Origin: Fagopyrum homotropicum
Taxonomy: Eukaryota; Streptophyta; Magnoliopsida; Caryophyllales; Polygonaceae
Reading direction: 5' to 3'
Assembly (NCBI GenBank): GCA_033239125.1
Contig: BSWB01000007.1
Coordinates: forward strand, 107,576,082-107,640,081
Length of the DNA: 64,000 nt
A program made the translations under genes and the position numbers. The notes beneath the pieces are model-generated. The model worked only from the letters and a program-made list of their open reading frames with translations, did no database searches and was not told the origin of the DNA. Every line of letters begins with the position of its first letter. The first letter of the stretch is position 1. This document shows positions 1 to 11,015 of the stretch, piece by piece.

Positions 1-1
1 T

Positions 2-211
2 GGTCTAGGAGAGGCTAGACCGGTGAAGATGACACTTTACATGGTTGATCGTTCCATAACTAGGCTTGTTGGAATCATAGAAGACATTCCTGTGAAACTT
101 GGTAAGTTATACATTCCTATAGATTTTGTCGTTCTTGACATTCCTGCAGATTATCCAGTTCCCATCATACTTGGGAGACCATTCCTTGCAAACCTCCGGT
201 TGTATGGTTGA
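2..211 (+). pseudogene. C-terminal end of retroviral-type aspartic protease (Athila-like element)
   Basis: The frame starting at base 2 encodes the end of a pepsin-like protease. It has the run PVPIILGRPFLAN, the conserved hydrophobic-hydrophobic-G-R-P-F-L box that closes the fold in Ty3/gypsy proteases. The catalytic DTG would lie upstream, outside the window. The frame is lost at about 200-211, and the expected continuation (a GEEKVEF-like stretch) resumes in another frame at about 243, after a stop near 222. In the complete element it would cut the Gag-Pol polyprotein. It is not functional here. Confidence 0.7.
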
Positions 212-254
212 TTGCAAGAATGGATAGCTATCATTCAATATAGGGGAAGAGAAA

Positions 255-1687
255 GTGGAATTTATGCTCTCCTCCTTAATCAAAGAGCCAGCTTTGAGAG
301 AAGATGTTTTTAACATCTTTGATGAAGAAGAGTCTAGAGAGGTGGTGAGTTCAATCTTGATCAAAGATCCACTTCAAAAGGTTCTTCGCATGAGTATCAT
401 TGAGGAAGGAGTGGAACATGACTGTGATGATGAGATTAGAGCATTAGAAGATGCAGAGGAAGAGCCGGAGGCGAGATTTGAAGAGCTGAAAAGAGCCCCG
501 GAATCTGTTGAAAAAATCGACCTACACAAAGAAAATCACTCAACTTCTGATAATACAAGTCGATTTTCAACAACAGAAAGAAACATCGGACCAAAAATCG
601 ACCGATTTACGTCAGGGGAGGTCGATTTTTCGGCAATTTCTCCAACTTCTACAAACTCGATTGTAGTTGTTCTTAACTGTAATAGCACACTTCCTCCACC
701 TTCAGAGGCCTCTCCAATGACACTAGATGATCATGAATCATCAACCAAGGCACCACCTTCATTGGAGTTGAAACCACTTCCTACACATTTAAGGTATGCA
801 TTCCTTGGACCTAACTCAACATATCCTGTTATAGTTAATGCACAATTAAGTGATGATGAACTAGAGAAGCTTATGAATATTCTAAAACAACATAGGAAAG
901 CCTTAGGCTATACCATTGATGATTTAGTAGGAATTAAACCTTCTCTATGTATGCATAACATCTTGATGGAAGAGGATTACAAATCTTCACGTCAACCTCA
1001 AAGACGGTTAAATCCGATCATGAAAGAGGTCGTCAAGAAAGAAATTCTTAAGCTACTTGATGCAGGTATCATCTTCCCTATTTCTGATAGCAAATGGGTG
1101 AGCCCCGTACAAGTGGTTCTAAAGAAAGGATGCGTTACCGTTGTTGCAAACAAGAACAACGAGCTTATTCCCACAAGGATAGTTACGGGGTGGAGAATGT
1201 GCATCAACTACCGTAAACTGCATGTTGCCACGAGGAAGGACCATTTCCCCTCCCTTTCATTGATCAAATGTTGGAAAGGTTAGCCCAACACTCTTACTTT
1301 TGTTATCTAGATGGATATAGCGGTTTCTTTCAGATTCCCATTCACCCGGATGATCAAGAGAAGACAACTTTCACGTGCCCTTGGGGTACGTTTGCCTATA
1401 GAAGAATGTCATTCGAGTTATGCAACGCCCCAGCCACCTTCCAAAGGTGTATGATGGCAATCTTTTCAGAATATGTAGAGAATATCATGGAAGTATTCGT
1501 GGACGACTTTTCGGTATATGGTTCTTCCTTTGATAACTGTCTCTCTAACCTTTCCCTTGTTCTTAAGAGATGTGAAGACACTAACCTAGTCTTAAACGGG
1601 GAGAAGTGTCATTTTATGGTCACCGAAGGAATTGTGTTAGGTCATTTCATTTCGAATAGAGGAATAGAAGTTGATAGAGCTTTAGAT
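255..1687 (+). pseudogene. Reverse transcriptase of the Athila-like element (with protease-RT linker), frameshifted
   Basis: The first part (255 to about 1245) is a charged linker followed by the RT fingers. QPQRRLNPIMKEVVKKEI and WVSPVQVVLKKG are the usual N-terminal RT landmarks. The reading frame shifts at about 1245-1268. It then continues through LDGYSGFFQIPIHPDDQEKT, the WGTFAYRRM strand and the catalytic FVDD box (about 1496-1507), ending at VLGHFISNRGIEVDRA. An extra T near 1681-1684 destroys the frame again. The linker (515-640) is unusual: it contains five copies of the AATCGA/TCGATT motif that also fills this element's noncoding regions and LTR. The enzyme would copy the element RNA into cDNA. 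It is dead in this copy. Confidence 0.85.
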
Positions 1688-2348
1688 TGAAACTATAGAG
1701 AAGCTACCTCCTCCATCTTCGGTGAAAGGAGTTAGAAGCTTTTTAGGACATGCATGTTTCTATAGGAAATTCATAAAGGATTTTTCTAAGATTTCAAAAC
1801 CTTTGACTAATCTTTTAATGAAGGACATAACTTTAGAGTTTTTGAAAGAATGTTTAGATGCCTTTTGCATGATCAAGGAAGCTTTGATTTCAGCTCCTAT
1901 CATCCAACCACCCGATTGGACTCTTCCTTTTGAGATCATGTGCGATGCAAGTGACGTAGCTATAAGAGCTGTACTTGGACAGAAGAAAGATGGTCATACA
2001 CACGCCATCTTCTATGCTAGCAAGACGCTAGATGAATCTCAACTGAATTATGCTACCACGGAGAAGGAGCTTCTTGCCGTTGTCTATGCATTTGATAAAT
2101 TTTGTTCCTATCTTGTAGGTGCGAAAGTGATAGTCTACACGGATCATTCAGCAATACGTTACTTGTTCACAGAGAAGGATGCAAAGCCTAGGCTCCTAAG
2201 ATGGATCTTGCTCCTACAAGAGTTTGATCTAGAGATCCGTGACAAGAAAGGCTCGGAGAATTCGGTTGCCGATCACCTTAGCCGTCTCCCACACCTCACC
2301 GATGAGACGGATGAGTTCTCTATTGACGACTCATTCCCCGACGAATAA
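1688..2348 (+). pseudogene. RT thumb/connection and RNase H domain of the Athila-like element
   Basis: From 1722 one frame encodes the connection motif VRSFLGHACFYRKFIKDFS, followed by an RNase H domain. The visible acidic positions are MCDAS (first Asp), TTEKELLAV (Glu), YTDHSAIRYLF (Asp) and VADHLSRL (last Asp), so the catalytic set is complete. RNase H removes the RNA strand during reverse transcription. The frame ends at TAA 2346-2348, where related elements read through into the integrase, so this is most simply a Gln codon turned into a stop. The same frame continues without a shift into the integrase. Confidence 0.85.
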
Positions 2349-3674
2349 TTCCACAAGATTGAAGAATGTCTTCAACAAATCTCGAAAGGTAATGACCCAT
2401 GGTTTGCTGATATTGTCAATTACCTTGTTTGTCAAGAGCTCTCACCCGGACTTTCATATGCTCAAAGGAAGAAGTTCTTTAGAGACGTCCGACACTTCTA
2501 TTGAAATGAACCTCTACTCTTCAAGCGAGGTCCCGATGGCATGTACAGAAGATGTGTTCCGGAGGATGAGGTGGAAAGCATTATCCGCCATTTCCATTCT
2601 TTACCTTGTGGAGGACATGCTAGTTCCCACAAGACGTGTGCTAAGGTACTCCAATCTGGTTTCTTTTGGCCTACCTTATTTAAAGATGTGCGAAACTATG
2701 TTGTTGCTTGAGATGGTTGTCAAAGGACAGGTAATATTTCAAGGAGGAATGAGATGCCTCTCAACAACATACAAGAAGTAGAGATATTCGATGTATGGGG
2801 AGTGAAATTCATGGGACCATTCCCATCTTCTTGTGGAAACCAATACATACTTCTAGCCATAGACTATGTCTCAAGATGGGTAGAAGCAATCACTTCTCCC
2901 ACTAATGATGCAATGATAGTGATGAAGTTCTTCAATAGAACGATCTTCCCAAGGTTCGGGACCCTCCGAACCATCATTAGTGATGGAGGAACGCACTTCA
3001 CAACCCGTCGATTTGAGGCTCTATTAGCTAAGTATGGGGTAACCCATAAGATTACCACACCATACCATCCGCAAACAAGCGGACAAGTTGAGATATCCAA
3101 CAGGGAGATCAAAGGAATTCTAGAGAAGACTGTCTCTAGAACAAGAAAGGATTGGGCAATGAAGCTAGATGATGCATTATGGGCATACAGGACCGCTTTT
3201 AAGACACCCATAGGTACAACACCATACAACCTTGTGTATGGGAAGTCTTGTCACCTTCCTGTAGAGCTAGAGTATAAAGCATATTGGGCCGTCAAGTGGC
3301 TCAACTTCAGCATGAAAGAAGCCGGAGAGAAGCGATTATTGGACATCAATGAGCTAGAGGAGATCCGGATGAATGCGTATGAGAACGCAAGGATCTACAA
3401 GGAAAGAACGAAGCGGTGGCATGATAAACATATCATCCCAAAATACTTGAAAGAAGGAGATCAGGTTCTTCTATTCAACTCAAGGCTTCGACTCTTTCTA
3501 GGTAAGCTTAAATCCCGCTGGACAGGACCTTATGTAATTAAACGTGTTTTCCCCCATGGTGCAGTTGAAGTATGGGGTGAACAAAGTGGAAGTTTCAAGG
3601 TCAATGACCAACGGTTGAAGAAGTACATACCGGAAGTTCTGGTTGAGGAGATAGCTCCTATCCTCCTCCATTGA
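2349..3674 (+). pseudogene. Integrase of the Athila-like element (zinc-binding, core and C-terminal domains)
   Basis: The frame is unchanged from the RNase H. The N-terminal HHCC region reads HFHSLPCGGHASSHKT near 2590-2640, but the first Cys of the CxxC pair is a TGA (2709-2711), and another TGA lies at 2502-2504 where Trp is expected. From 2754 to the stop at 3674 the core is open. The first Asp is in LLAIDYVSRWVEA, the second in TIISDGGTHF and the Glu in GQVEISNREIKG, the DD35E spacing of retroviral integrases. A GPY/F-like C-terminal segment (SRWTGPYVIKRV) follows, and no chromodomain is present, as expected for Athila. The core would be translatable only by starting at 2754. Confidence 0.85.
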
Positions 3675-4150
3675 GCATCTAAACAAGCAGCGTCCAGCTA
3701 AAGACGTTAAATCAACGCTTCTTGGGAGGCAATCCATGGTAGTGTAGTTCTTTTCCCTTCTTTTCATCTTAGAATAGTTTAGGTTAGTTGCTTCTTTGCT
3801 TTTGTTTTAGCTTTGTTTGTTCCTCGATACGCTCTCGGTTTGTTTGTGTCATAGATTTCAGGAACTAGGTGAAAGTTTGAGTAATTGATGGAGAAAGTTG
3901 CAATAAATTGGATCAAATACACTTTTTAAGGAAAAGAAGGAAGTAAATCGACTTACCATAAGTTAATCGAACGATTCAGGCAACAGAGCAAGTCGTTTTT
4001 GGGCAACAGAAGATAAATCGACTCAAAAATCGACCCCCCGGAAAAAAATCAGTCGATTTTCTTGCTTAAGCTGTGAAAGGGATGAAAAATCGGACTGACA
4101 AATAAATTGCCCAGAAAAATCGGTCGATTTCCTTTGTATTTTGGTCAGCC

Positions 4151-4159
4151 TATATAAAG
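4151..4159 (+). promoter_or_regulatory. Internal TATA-like box in the Athila 3' region
   Basis: TATATAAAG follows directly on a cluster of AAATCGA/TCGATTT motifs (3940-4140). C/T-rich leader-like sequence lies downstream. The arrangement matches that of the LTR promoter of the same element, where the same motif cluster precedes CTATAAAT at 6183. It could drive a short subgenomic transcript through the 4483 frame. There is no direct evidence of use. Confidence 0.35.
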
Positions 4160-4482
4160 CCTTCTTCACTCGATTTTCTCATTCCAACACTTAACCAAAA
4201 TTGTTCCCTCTTGCTCCAAAAACGCCGAAAATAGCCTACCCTCCCATATCCCAAATTTGTAATCATTTTGAACGATTCTTGAGCCTAAACTGAAGCATTT
4301 TTAAAAAGGAACAAGGATCTAGCAACAACAAGCTTGACAAACTACTTATTCTTCCGGAATTCAGGTTTTTTCGATCAAAAACCTAAGTATTTCGTTCGAT
4401 CTTGAATCTTACTTAGAAGTTGTTAGATTGCTAAATTTGATTGAGGGCTTTGGTTAGAAACACCCCTAGGAAGCTTTTTGTG

Positions 4483-4794
4483 ATGTTGGATTGCTCGGAA
4501 CTTTACAGATTTGTGATTTGTGTTGAAATCGTGAGAAAAATCGACCCAAACCCAGAAAAATCGCCCGATTTTTTTTCCAAGAATAGGTCGATTTTAGTGT
4601 GGACTTTGATGATTTGGTTTGTCATAATTCTTGCATTATTTGCTTTCCACTATGACATTCGCATTTGCATGTTTTCATTCGAAAGTTGTGAGTATTTCAA
4701 AAATTTTAGTGCTTCTTATCATAGAAATGACCTCTATAATGAGAATTGTGATGTGGAAAAGGCAAAAGATGACTTAGTTATGTTGAGATTTTAA
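4483..4794 (+). CDS. Possible small membrane protein in the env position (about 103 codons)
   Basis: An ATG at 4483 opens a 103-residue frame about 330 bases downstream of the TATA-like box. It has one strongly hydrophobic stretch (WTLMIWFVIILALFAF), long enough for a membrane helix, after a basic and polar N-terminal part, and a polar, Asn/Asp-rich tail. Part of the N-terminal half is simply the translation of the element's AAATCGA motif cluster (4535-4600), which argues that the frame may be fortuitous. The hydrophobic segment and the position could fit a relic of an envelope-like protein. I do not recognise the protein, and no homology is claimed. Confidence 0.2.
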   Translation: MLDCSELYRFVICVEIVRKIDPNPEKSPDFFSKNRSILVWTLMIWFVIILALFAFHYDIRICMFSFESCEYFKNFSASYHRNDLYNENCDVEKAKDDLVMLRF

Positions 4795-5768
4795 TTGTAG
4801 CATGAATGAACTTGAATGTCTTACTTGAATACATGAATAATTCATATGATCTTGATGTCTTGATAGGAGAACGAAATAATGATCGAAGCTATATTATAAG
4901 TTCTTTTGCATCATATAGGAATGACCAAGGCAATTCGTTTATTTTCTTGTTCATATCTTGTTCATGCTAGCTCCTTAATGAAATATTTGACCTCCTTTTG
5001 ACCATCCGGGAATTAGGATAAGTAGTTATAAAAGGCATGCTTGATGTGGGAGGGCCATTGTGAAAGTGTTAACTGAAAGTTTAGCAAATTATAGGTTTGG
5101 GGACGTTGAACATGAGGATGAGTAATTCGGCATCATTCATATAGCCGGGTGTTTGTGTCTTGTCAAAGTCCGATTGAACGACAAGTCCTAATGGGATATG
5201 GTATGTGCATCAAAGGTTTGAGGCATCTCGAAAATTGAGAAACGCCGATCTCCTAGGCTTCGGTTTTTGTGCACCGGTGTCCATACTCTCAAAATAGTAA
5301 AGTAAAAGAAAGCACAAATTTTACATGCAAAGCATGTGTAGTGAAGTTATGTTCTTAAAGCTTTTATTGTGTTGTTCCTCTTTCCCGGATTAGCATCACA
5401 TTACCTTAAAGATTTCCCACCCTTGACACGTTTCTTTGACCTTTTTTCTTGATTTGAAGACCTTGAGACCTTTGTGCACATGTTTAAGGCTTCATGGCTT
5501 AGATTTGTTTGACTTTGATTATATTTACATCTTTATCATGTCTTTTATTTGTGTCTTTGAGAAAGAAAGGATGGTTGGTTCATAATATGGTTATTATTGA
5601 TGCATACCTTGTCTTCCTATGTCTTGAAACATTACTTTGAGGGTGATCCAATAAGAAGAAGCACTTTTCAAAAGGTTTTTGAGTTTTTTGCATCATATAA
5701 TCCATGACATCTTGTATTCTAGGTTTGAACCTTGCTTGGGGACAAGCAAGAGACAAGTATGGGGCATT

Positions 5769-7406
5769 TTAATGACATGAATTATATGCCATTATAATGA
5801 TGCATATTGTGGAGGTTTTACCTCAATTTACCTTGTATTTAGAGAGATTTGTGTACCTTTAAGGTTTATTTCATTTATATTCCGGAAATAGAGGTCTACA
5901 CGAGTTTTAGTTGAATTATAGGTGAATTCGGTGGAATTGGAAGCACAAGTGGAGCAAAGAGTATCTAAGGTCAATAAGGATGCTTAAGCGACCTTAGAGG
6001 AGTCATAAAGAGCAAAGGAAGTATGTAAAAGAGTCACTAAAGGAAGGAAGGAAACAAGTCAAGAGACGAGCACTTTCTGTTGAAGAAAATCGAGTCATTT
6101 ACCCTATAAATCGGACGATTTTCCTTATAGAAATTGAACGGTTTTTATTGAATTGAATCACACGATTTTCTAAAGCTTTCGGCTATAAATATTACGACCC
6201 AAAGCCCATCACTTGTGGGCCTAAGAAGTGATATGCCAAGCGACCCATTAGCGAGAAAGTATACATTCGAACCCTATGAACGAAATTCGGGAGTTCGCAG
6301 CGGAAAAAATTTACAGGATTTTGCGGAATTGAAGGTTCTTGGAGAGAGGATTGAAGGGAAAAAATAAGAAGTCAAGATTCAAAAAGTTTTGTGAGATCTT
6401 TTGTTTCTCTTCTGATTCTTGTGATTTGTGAACACATTATTGAGTGTTTTGAGAGATTCTTTGAAAGATTTTGCAATTTGATTACAGATTCGGAGATTAT
6501 TTGATTTTTATTCATGGTTCGAGTTTTATTTGGTTTTATTCATTCAATCTTGATTTTGATTTGAATATGAAAATGGTTGGCTAAAAACCTTGTGATTCTA
6601 GGGAGAATAGTTGATGATTGAGGCTTAAATGATGATAGACTGCACTCATTTAACTATTTGGACCTTGAGAGTTGAGATTTAACTTTGCAACAACAGGAAA
6701 ATCGACCTGTTCTAAGGGAAATCGACCGAATTAGTGAAGAACATCCCGATTTATTACCCTGATGATCTTTAATTGACTTATTCTTTAACCAAAGTTAATC
6801 CTTGCCTAAATCCTAACCTTGCTTAACCTTTTTAACCCCTATTCAAGTGTGAGAAGAGACTTCATCATTGATTCTTCACTTGATAGCTAAAGTTTGCAAG
6901 ATTCGGTAATAGAGAGACTCAACATCCTCTATTAAGGTTTGAGTGTGCTTTCCATCTTTACCTTTGAGAGTCATATCCTTGGGTTTTGGGTGGTTAGTTT
7001 GAGTGAAATTCTTATCCTTAGACCTTTCTATATTGCAGCCTCAACAACCCTTATAGAGAGAGCCTTTGGGTGAGATATATAGGTTTTGGAACTTCGCCGT
7101 ACGATACCTTCCTTTGAAACACATAACCTTGGCAATGCCAACTCTGTCCTTTGATCTTTAGAAGTGTCTTGAATCGAAAGCCGCAGTCGGATACTTGAAT
7201 CCTTTGAATCAATTGTCTCTTTATTAATCACAAAAGCTTTTACACTTTGCCAGATAATTTGAAATCGATTTTATTCTCACCAAATCCCTGAGTTCGACTC
7301 TGGAATTTCTTGCCTTACTACAACTGATCCGTACACTGTGGGTTCGCTTTTACATAAGTTCTAGATATAAATTTAAGACTTTGACGTACACACTTTTGAG
7401 CGAACA
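5769..7406 (+). repeat. 3' LTR of the Athila-like element
   Basis: It starts at about TTAATGACATGAA after the purine tract and ends GAGCGAACA at 7406. The end is fixed by comparison with the reverse-complemented LTR at 8203-9817, which ends with the same sequence. The last 550 bases of the two (for example TGATCCGTACACTGTGGGTT near 7325) match closely. Length is about 1.64 kb. CTATAAAT at 6183-6190 is the likely TATA box. Motif clusters of AAATCGA type lie at 6080-6175 and 6695-6760. Confidence 0.8.
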
Positions 7407-8202
7407 CTCTCCTTCTTCCCTTCTTCATCTTCATCTTCATCTCCATCTTCTTCCTTGAGCTTCAATGGAGGAAAGCATTGATTCACCTTGTTCTTCCCTC
7501 TTCTTGTGTTGCATGTGGGTGGATCGAGTTTAGTATGATTGTGTGAGTGTGGATTCTAGTGATGGATGTTTGGAGAAGACCCAGCAAGATAAGGAGGCCT
7601 TTGCAACTCAAGATCCACAACCGAAGACGAAGAAAACGACCTTCTGTTGTTCGAAAGCGGGGGCGGGTCTTTAGAGCCGCAGGGGCGGCAACTACACTGA
7701 GCTGTAGGGGCGTCCAACAAGAGCCGCAGGGGCGGCCACTAGCTCAGCCAGCATGCCCTTGCGGTCTTCTTCTCCGTTTTGCAGCTTTGCTTCCTTCTTC
7801 CGCACCCGTGTCTTTTCTTGGTGAGTACCCTCTTTTGGTCATGTGTTCCTAGCCTATCCTAGAGTGTATACATGTTAGAAGCATGCTAGGATTGGACTTA
7901 GGATAGTTGGGAATGGCATGTAGTGGCTTGTGGACCTTAGATGATTTTGTGAAGTTTTCAGAATGTTCTAAGGGTGTATGGTTGTATGTTTCTGAGTTGG
8001 TTCATGGGATGAGGGCATGGCTGCCTTGTGAGGCTTATGAGGATTAAGTTTGCGAGTTTATGGTTGTGAGAGTGTGGGTTAGGATGTGCATATCCTAGCA
8101 TAGTCTTGTACCTTTGAGATTGTCGGGACTAGTCTTGTTATCCTAGTATGTGTATGGGTTATGATCTTGCGAGATCATCGGGTGTAGAAGTCTAAGGACT
8201 TT
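7407..8202 (+). repeat. Part of Tekay-like 5' LTR between two Athila insertions
   Basis: The stretch GATGTTTGGAGAAGACCC near 7564 and the following 80 bases match the solo LTR at 46018 onward, so this is the same LTR family. It carries GC-rich CCGCAGGGGCGG motifs at about 7650-7740. The left side is interrupted at 7406/7407 by the Athila element and the right side at 8202/8203 by a solo LTR. Confidence 0.7.
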
Positions 8203-9817
8203 TGTTCGCTCTAAAGTGTGCATGCAAAGTCTTAAATTTATAAAAATCTGATATCAAGCAAAGCGAACCCGCAGTGTACGGATCGGTATAGTAAAGTAAG
8301 AATTCCATAGTCGAACTCAGGGATTTTGGGATCAAATTCAGTTCGTAAATTGTCTAGAAAAATAATGAAGTTTTTGTAAAGATTAATGGGAAAACAATGA
8401 TTCTAAAGATTCAGGTATCCAACTGTGGCAATCAATTCAAGATGTTTAAAAGATGTAAGGACAGAGTTAGGATTACAAAGGTATAGATCTAAGGTTGGGT
8501 GTTGTACGGTGAAGTTCCAAACCCATAAGTCTCACTCAAAGGCTCTCTAAATAAAGGATGTTGAGTCTCGTTATAAAGAGGATCTAAGGACAAGATTAAA
8601 CTCTCAAATACCCATGCTCAAACCCAAGGGAATCAAAGATAAGCCAAACAAGTTAAGGTTGTGAGACTCGTAACCTAAGTAGAGGTTGTTGAGTCTCACT
8701 ACTACCTAGAAAAGGTAAGCTAAGGCTAGGTTAGGGAAAATCTTTAACTTTGGATCAAAGCAAAAGCAAAACACGTCAAACAGGGGAAAACCATGGTCTG
8801 ATCTTGAGGAACCACGGCCGTGGAACTCAAGAACAGGTCGTGGTGAGGCACGACGGTGAGGTTTCTTGCAACTCTCAGGGTCCAATCTATTTTGGTTCAA
8901 TCTATCATCATCTATGCCACAACTATCAACCCTTCACTTTAGAATAGCTTAAGAGTTTTAGCCAACAATCATTGTCATCAAATCAATAATCAAGATTAAA
9001 AGAAAGAAAAGAAAGAACCTTGAAAACTCAATAATGAATGCAAAATCAATCTCAATAAAACTCAAAATCGTGCTTGTGTTCAATGAATACAATATAGAGT
9101 CAGAAATCTCTCACAAATCTTAAAGAACAAGAAAAACGGGATGTCAATCCGCCTTCAAAGTGAAACCCTAAGATCTTCCAACTCCGAAATATGAAAGTGC
9201 GTTCTTCTCCAAATCTTCCTTCTAATCTCATTTCCAATGTTAAATCTTGCAAATGATCTTGCCTCTTGCGTGGTGTAGCAAAGTGTGTTTTTTCTCTCTT
9301 TCTTCAGACTTCTCATAGGATAAAATAGGGTTACGAAAGGCCCGTAACTGATGCTGACGTGGCAAAATGCCACATGGCGGTCGTTTGCAAAATCACGGTC
9401 AAGACCAAATTTCCACAGCCGTGGCTTTAACCGTGGGAGTCTATGACATGACCTTCGACGATCTTAATTAAATTAATTCTAAAAACCACGGCCGTGATTT
9501 CATGTACTTGGCCGTGGAAACCCTAAATCCTGCGTACAATCCTTTGTTCGTCGAAGCTTTATAATCATGCTCCTTCCTTAGCTACTCCATTGCATCTCCT
9601 TGATGTCTAGCATGATCAAAAGTGCTCACATTCTCCATTTATGCTCCAATCCAAGCCTTTAATTACCTATAAACAAAACAAAGCTTGTATAGATCTCTAT
9701 ACCAACATAATAGGTGAATGTGCTCATATATGCTTCAAACTCATATCCATGTACACAAAAGAAAGGGAAAAACTATCTACAAACGTGCCTAAAATAATGC
9801 CATATTTCATGCTATCA
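8203..9817 (-). repeat. Athila-type solo LTR inserted in the Tekay-like 5' LTR
   Basis: On the minus strand it runs TGATAGCATGAAAT to TTTAGAGCGAACA, 1615 bases. It is clearly related to the LTR at 5769-7406 in opposite orientation. The flanks are ACTTT (8198-8202) and ACTTC (9818-9822), a 5-bp target duplication with one change. The uninterrupted target GGACTTCTAGC is present in the sister LTR at 13979-13989. No internal sequence is present, so it is a solo LTR formed by LTR-LTR recombination. Motif clusters of CCACGGCCGTGG type lie at 8785-8860 and 9395-9525. Confidence 0.85.
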
Positions 9818-10736
9818 ACTTCTAGCTTATAAGAGTGAAATTGATTTGTTCCTTGTTATGATCAAGCGATGAGTACCTTCCTACGGGAAGCGAGAGCGGT
9901 ATTGGTTGGTTTGGATTTGGGATGAGGTAAGTCTTCGGACTTACTTAGCTCGTATTCTCCGTATTAGTTTCGATGCGTATTTGGTGGTGTGTGTTTATTG
10001 TTTATGTGTGTGTTTATTGTTTATGTTATAACAACTAACCTGGTAACAAGACCACCGACTTTATATGTTGATATTTGGCCCAAGTGTATGATAACGGGCG
10101 GTGACCGCTTGTCCAGTCCAAAATGGGCGACTGGGAGGTGCCTTGCGACCAGTCCAGCGGGTGATGTTGATTCGCATCAAGTACAAACCCGTCTGGTGAA
10201 AGGGGACAAGGGTGAGCGATTCTCGTGTCACACCATAAGTGGAGTAGTAAGGGATATGACTTATAATAATAAAGAGATAATGAACCAAACTTGTGTGTTT
10301 ATATCATGTTGCGTGTTATGATGCCTTATGTGTTTATGTGTGTCATACCATGATTCGAATGCTTTGAATGTTAGCTAACGGTTTTATACCGTTATTGTTG
10401 TAGTTGCCTTGCAAGTTAGGGACACGGCCGAGAGATCCGGAGGAGTGGGCAATCGGGGTCCCTACATTGTAGTGTGGGTTTTGGAGTGGAGTCTTGTGTA
10501 TTATATATGGTATATTGTTATGTATTGACGTTTGGGTCTTTGGCATTGTAAACTCGGATGGAGTCTGTTGTTTATTTTCAGGGATCATAACATATGCATT
10601 AAATTGTATTTTGGTTTTCGCCTTTATTTGTGTCTTGTTGTTAGATATGGTGAAATTGTTGTTAGGCTAAGGGTCGGGACCCATTGTGAGGTCTCCGCCC
10701 GTAGCATCTCGAGTCCCGCGGATTCGGGGTGTTACA
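9818..10736 (+). repeat. 3' portion of the Tekay-like 5' LTR
   Basis: It resumes with ACTTCTAGCTTATAAGAG directly after the solo LTR and ends GGGGTGTTACA. It is closely similar over its whole length to 13976-14882. Shared landmarks are the GGGCGGTGACCGCTTGTCCA stretch and GGGTCGGGACCCATTGTG near the end. Confidence 0.85.
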
Positions 10737-10739
10737 AAG

Positions 10740-10751
10740 TGGTATCAGAGC
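10740..10751 (+). other. Primer binding site (initiator tRNA-Met type)
   Basis: TGGTATCAGAGC lies three bases after the LTR end. This is the usual primer site of chromodomain-type Ty3/gypsy elements. A diverged version follows the LTR at 58048, and the reverse complement (TGGTATAAGAGC) precedes the LTR at 21283. Confidence 0.85.
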
Positions 10752-10933
10752 CCTAGGTTGACAACAATGGCACTCGCAACCTTCTAAAGGCCGAATAGAA
10801 GGAAGTAGAACCCTCAAGGGTTCTACCTTTAAAATAATTTTTTGTTTTCAAAATCATGAGCATAGTTAGTCGGGGTAGAATGTACGGACCACCACTCCTT
10901 CCGCGGATCTCGGCAGCTTAGTTTATTGGATTT

Positions 10934-10935
<2 letters not shown>

Positions 10936-11015
<80 letters not shown>
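10936..11015 (+). repeat. (TA)n-(TG)n compound microsatellite
   Basis: About 58 bases of pure TA repeat (10936-10993) are followed by about 11 units of TG, within the 5' leader of the Tekay-like element. Confidence 0.95.

Larger units (their letters stand above)
3675..5768 (+). other. Long noncoding 3' region of the Athila-like element (env position)
   Basis: This stretch between the integrase stop and the LTR corresponds to the place where some Athila elements carry an envelope-like frame. I see no envelope-like protein of normal size. It holds two dense clusters of the AAATCGA/TCGATTT motif (about 3940-4180 and 4535-4600), a TATA-like box at 4151 and a short frame at 4483-4794. The rest (4800-5768) is ordinary mixed-composition sequence without clear frames. 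It ends in a purine-rich tract next to the LTR. Confidence 0.6.
1..7406 (+). mobile_element. Athila-like Ty3/gypsy retrotransposon, 5' end outside window
   Basis: The order protease end, RT, RNase H, integrase, long noncoding region and LTR is that of a Ty3/gypsy element. The RT style (FVDDF box followed by a short linker and a VLGHFIS motif), the 2.1-kb gap between integrase and LTR, and the TGATAG/TTAATGAC-type LTR start fit the Athila group. The purine-rich tract before the LTR (about 5741-5764) is present. The 5' LTR, gag and most of the protease lie left of the window. The DNA right of 7406 resembles the middle of a Tekay-like LTR, so this element inserted into that LTR. The pol is broken by two frame changes and at least three in-frame stops after the protease, so the copy is dead but not very old. 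Confidence 0.85.

Noticed and set aside
2239..2781. 180-codon frame overlapping RNase H and integrase
   Set aside because: It is an out-of-frame shadow. The true integrase N-terminus is read in the other frame with clear HHCC residues.
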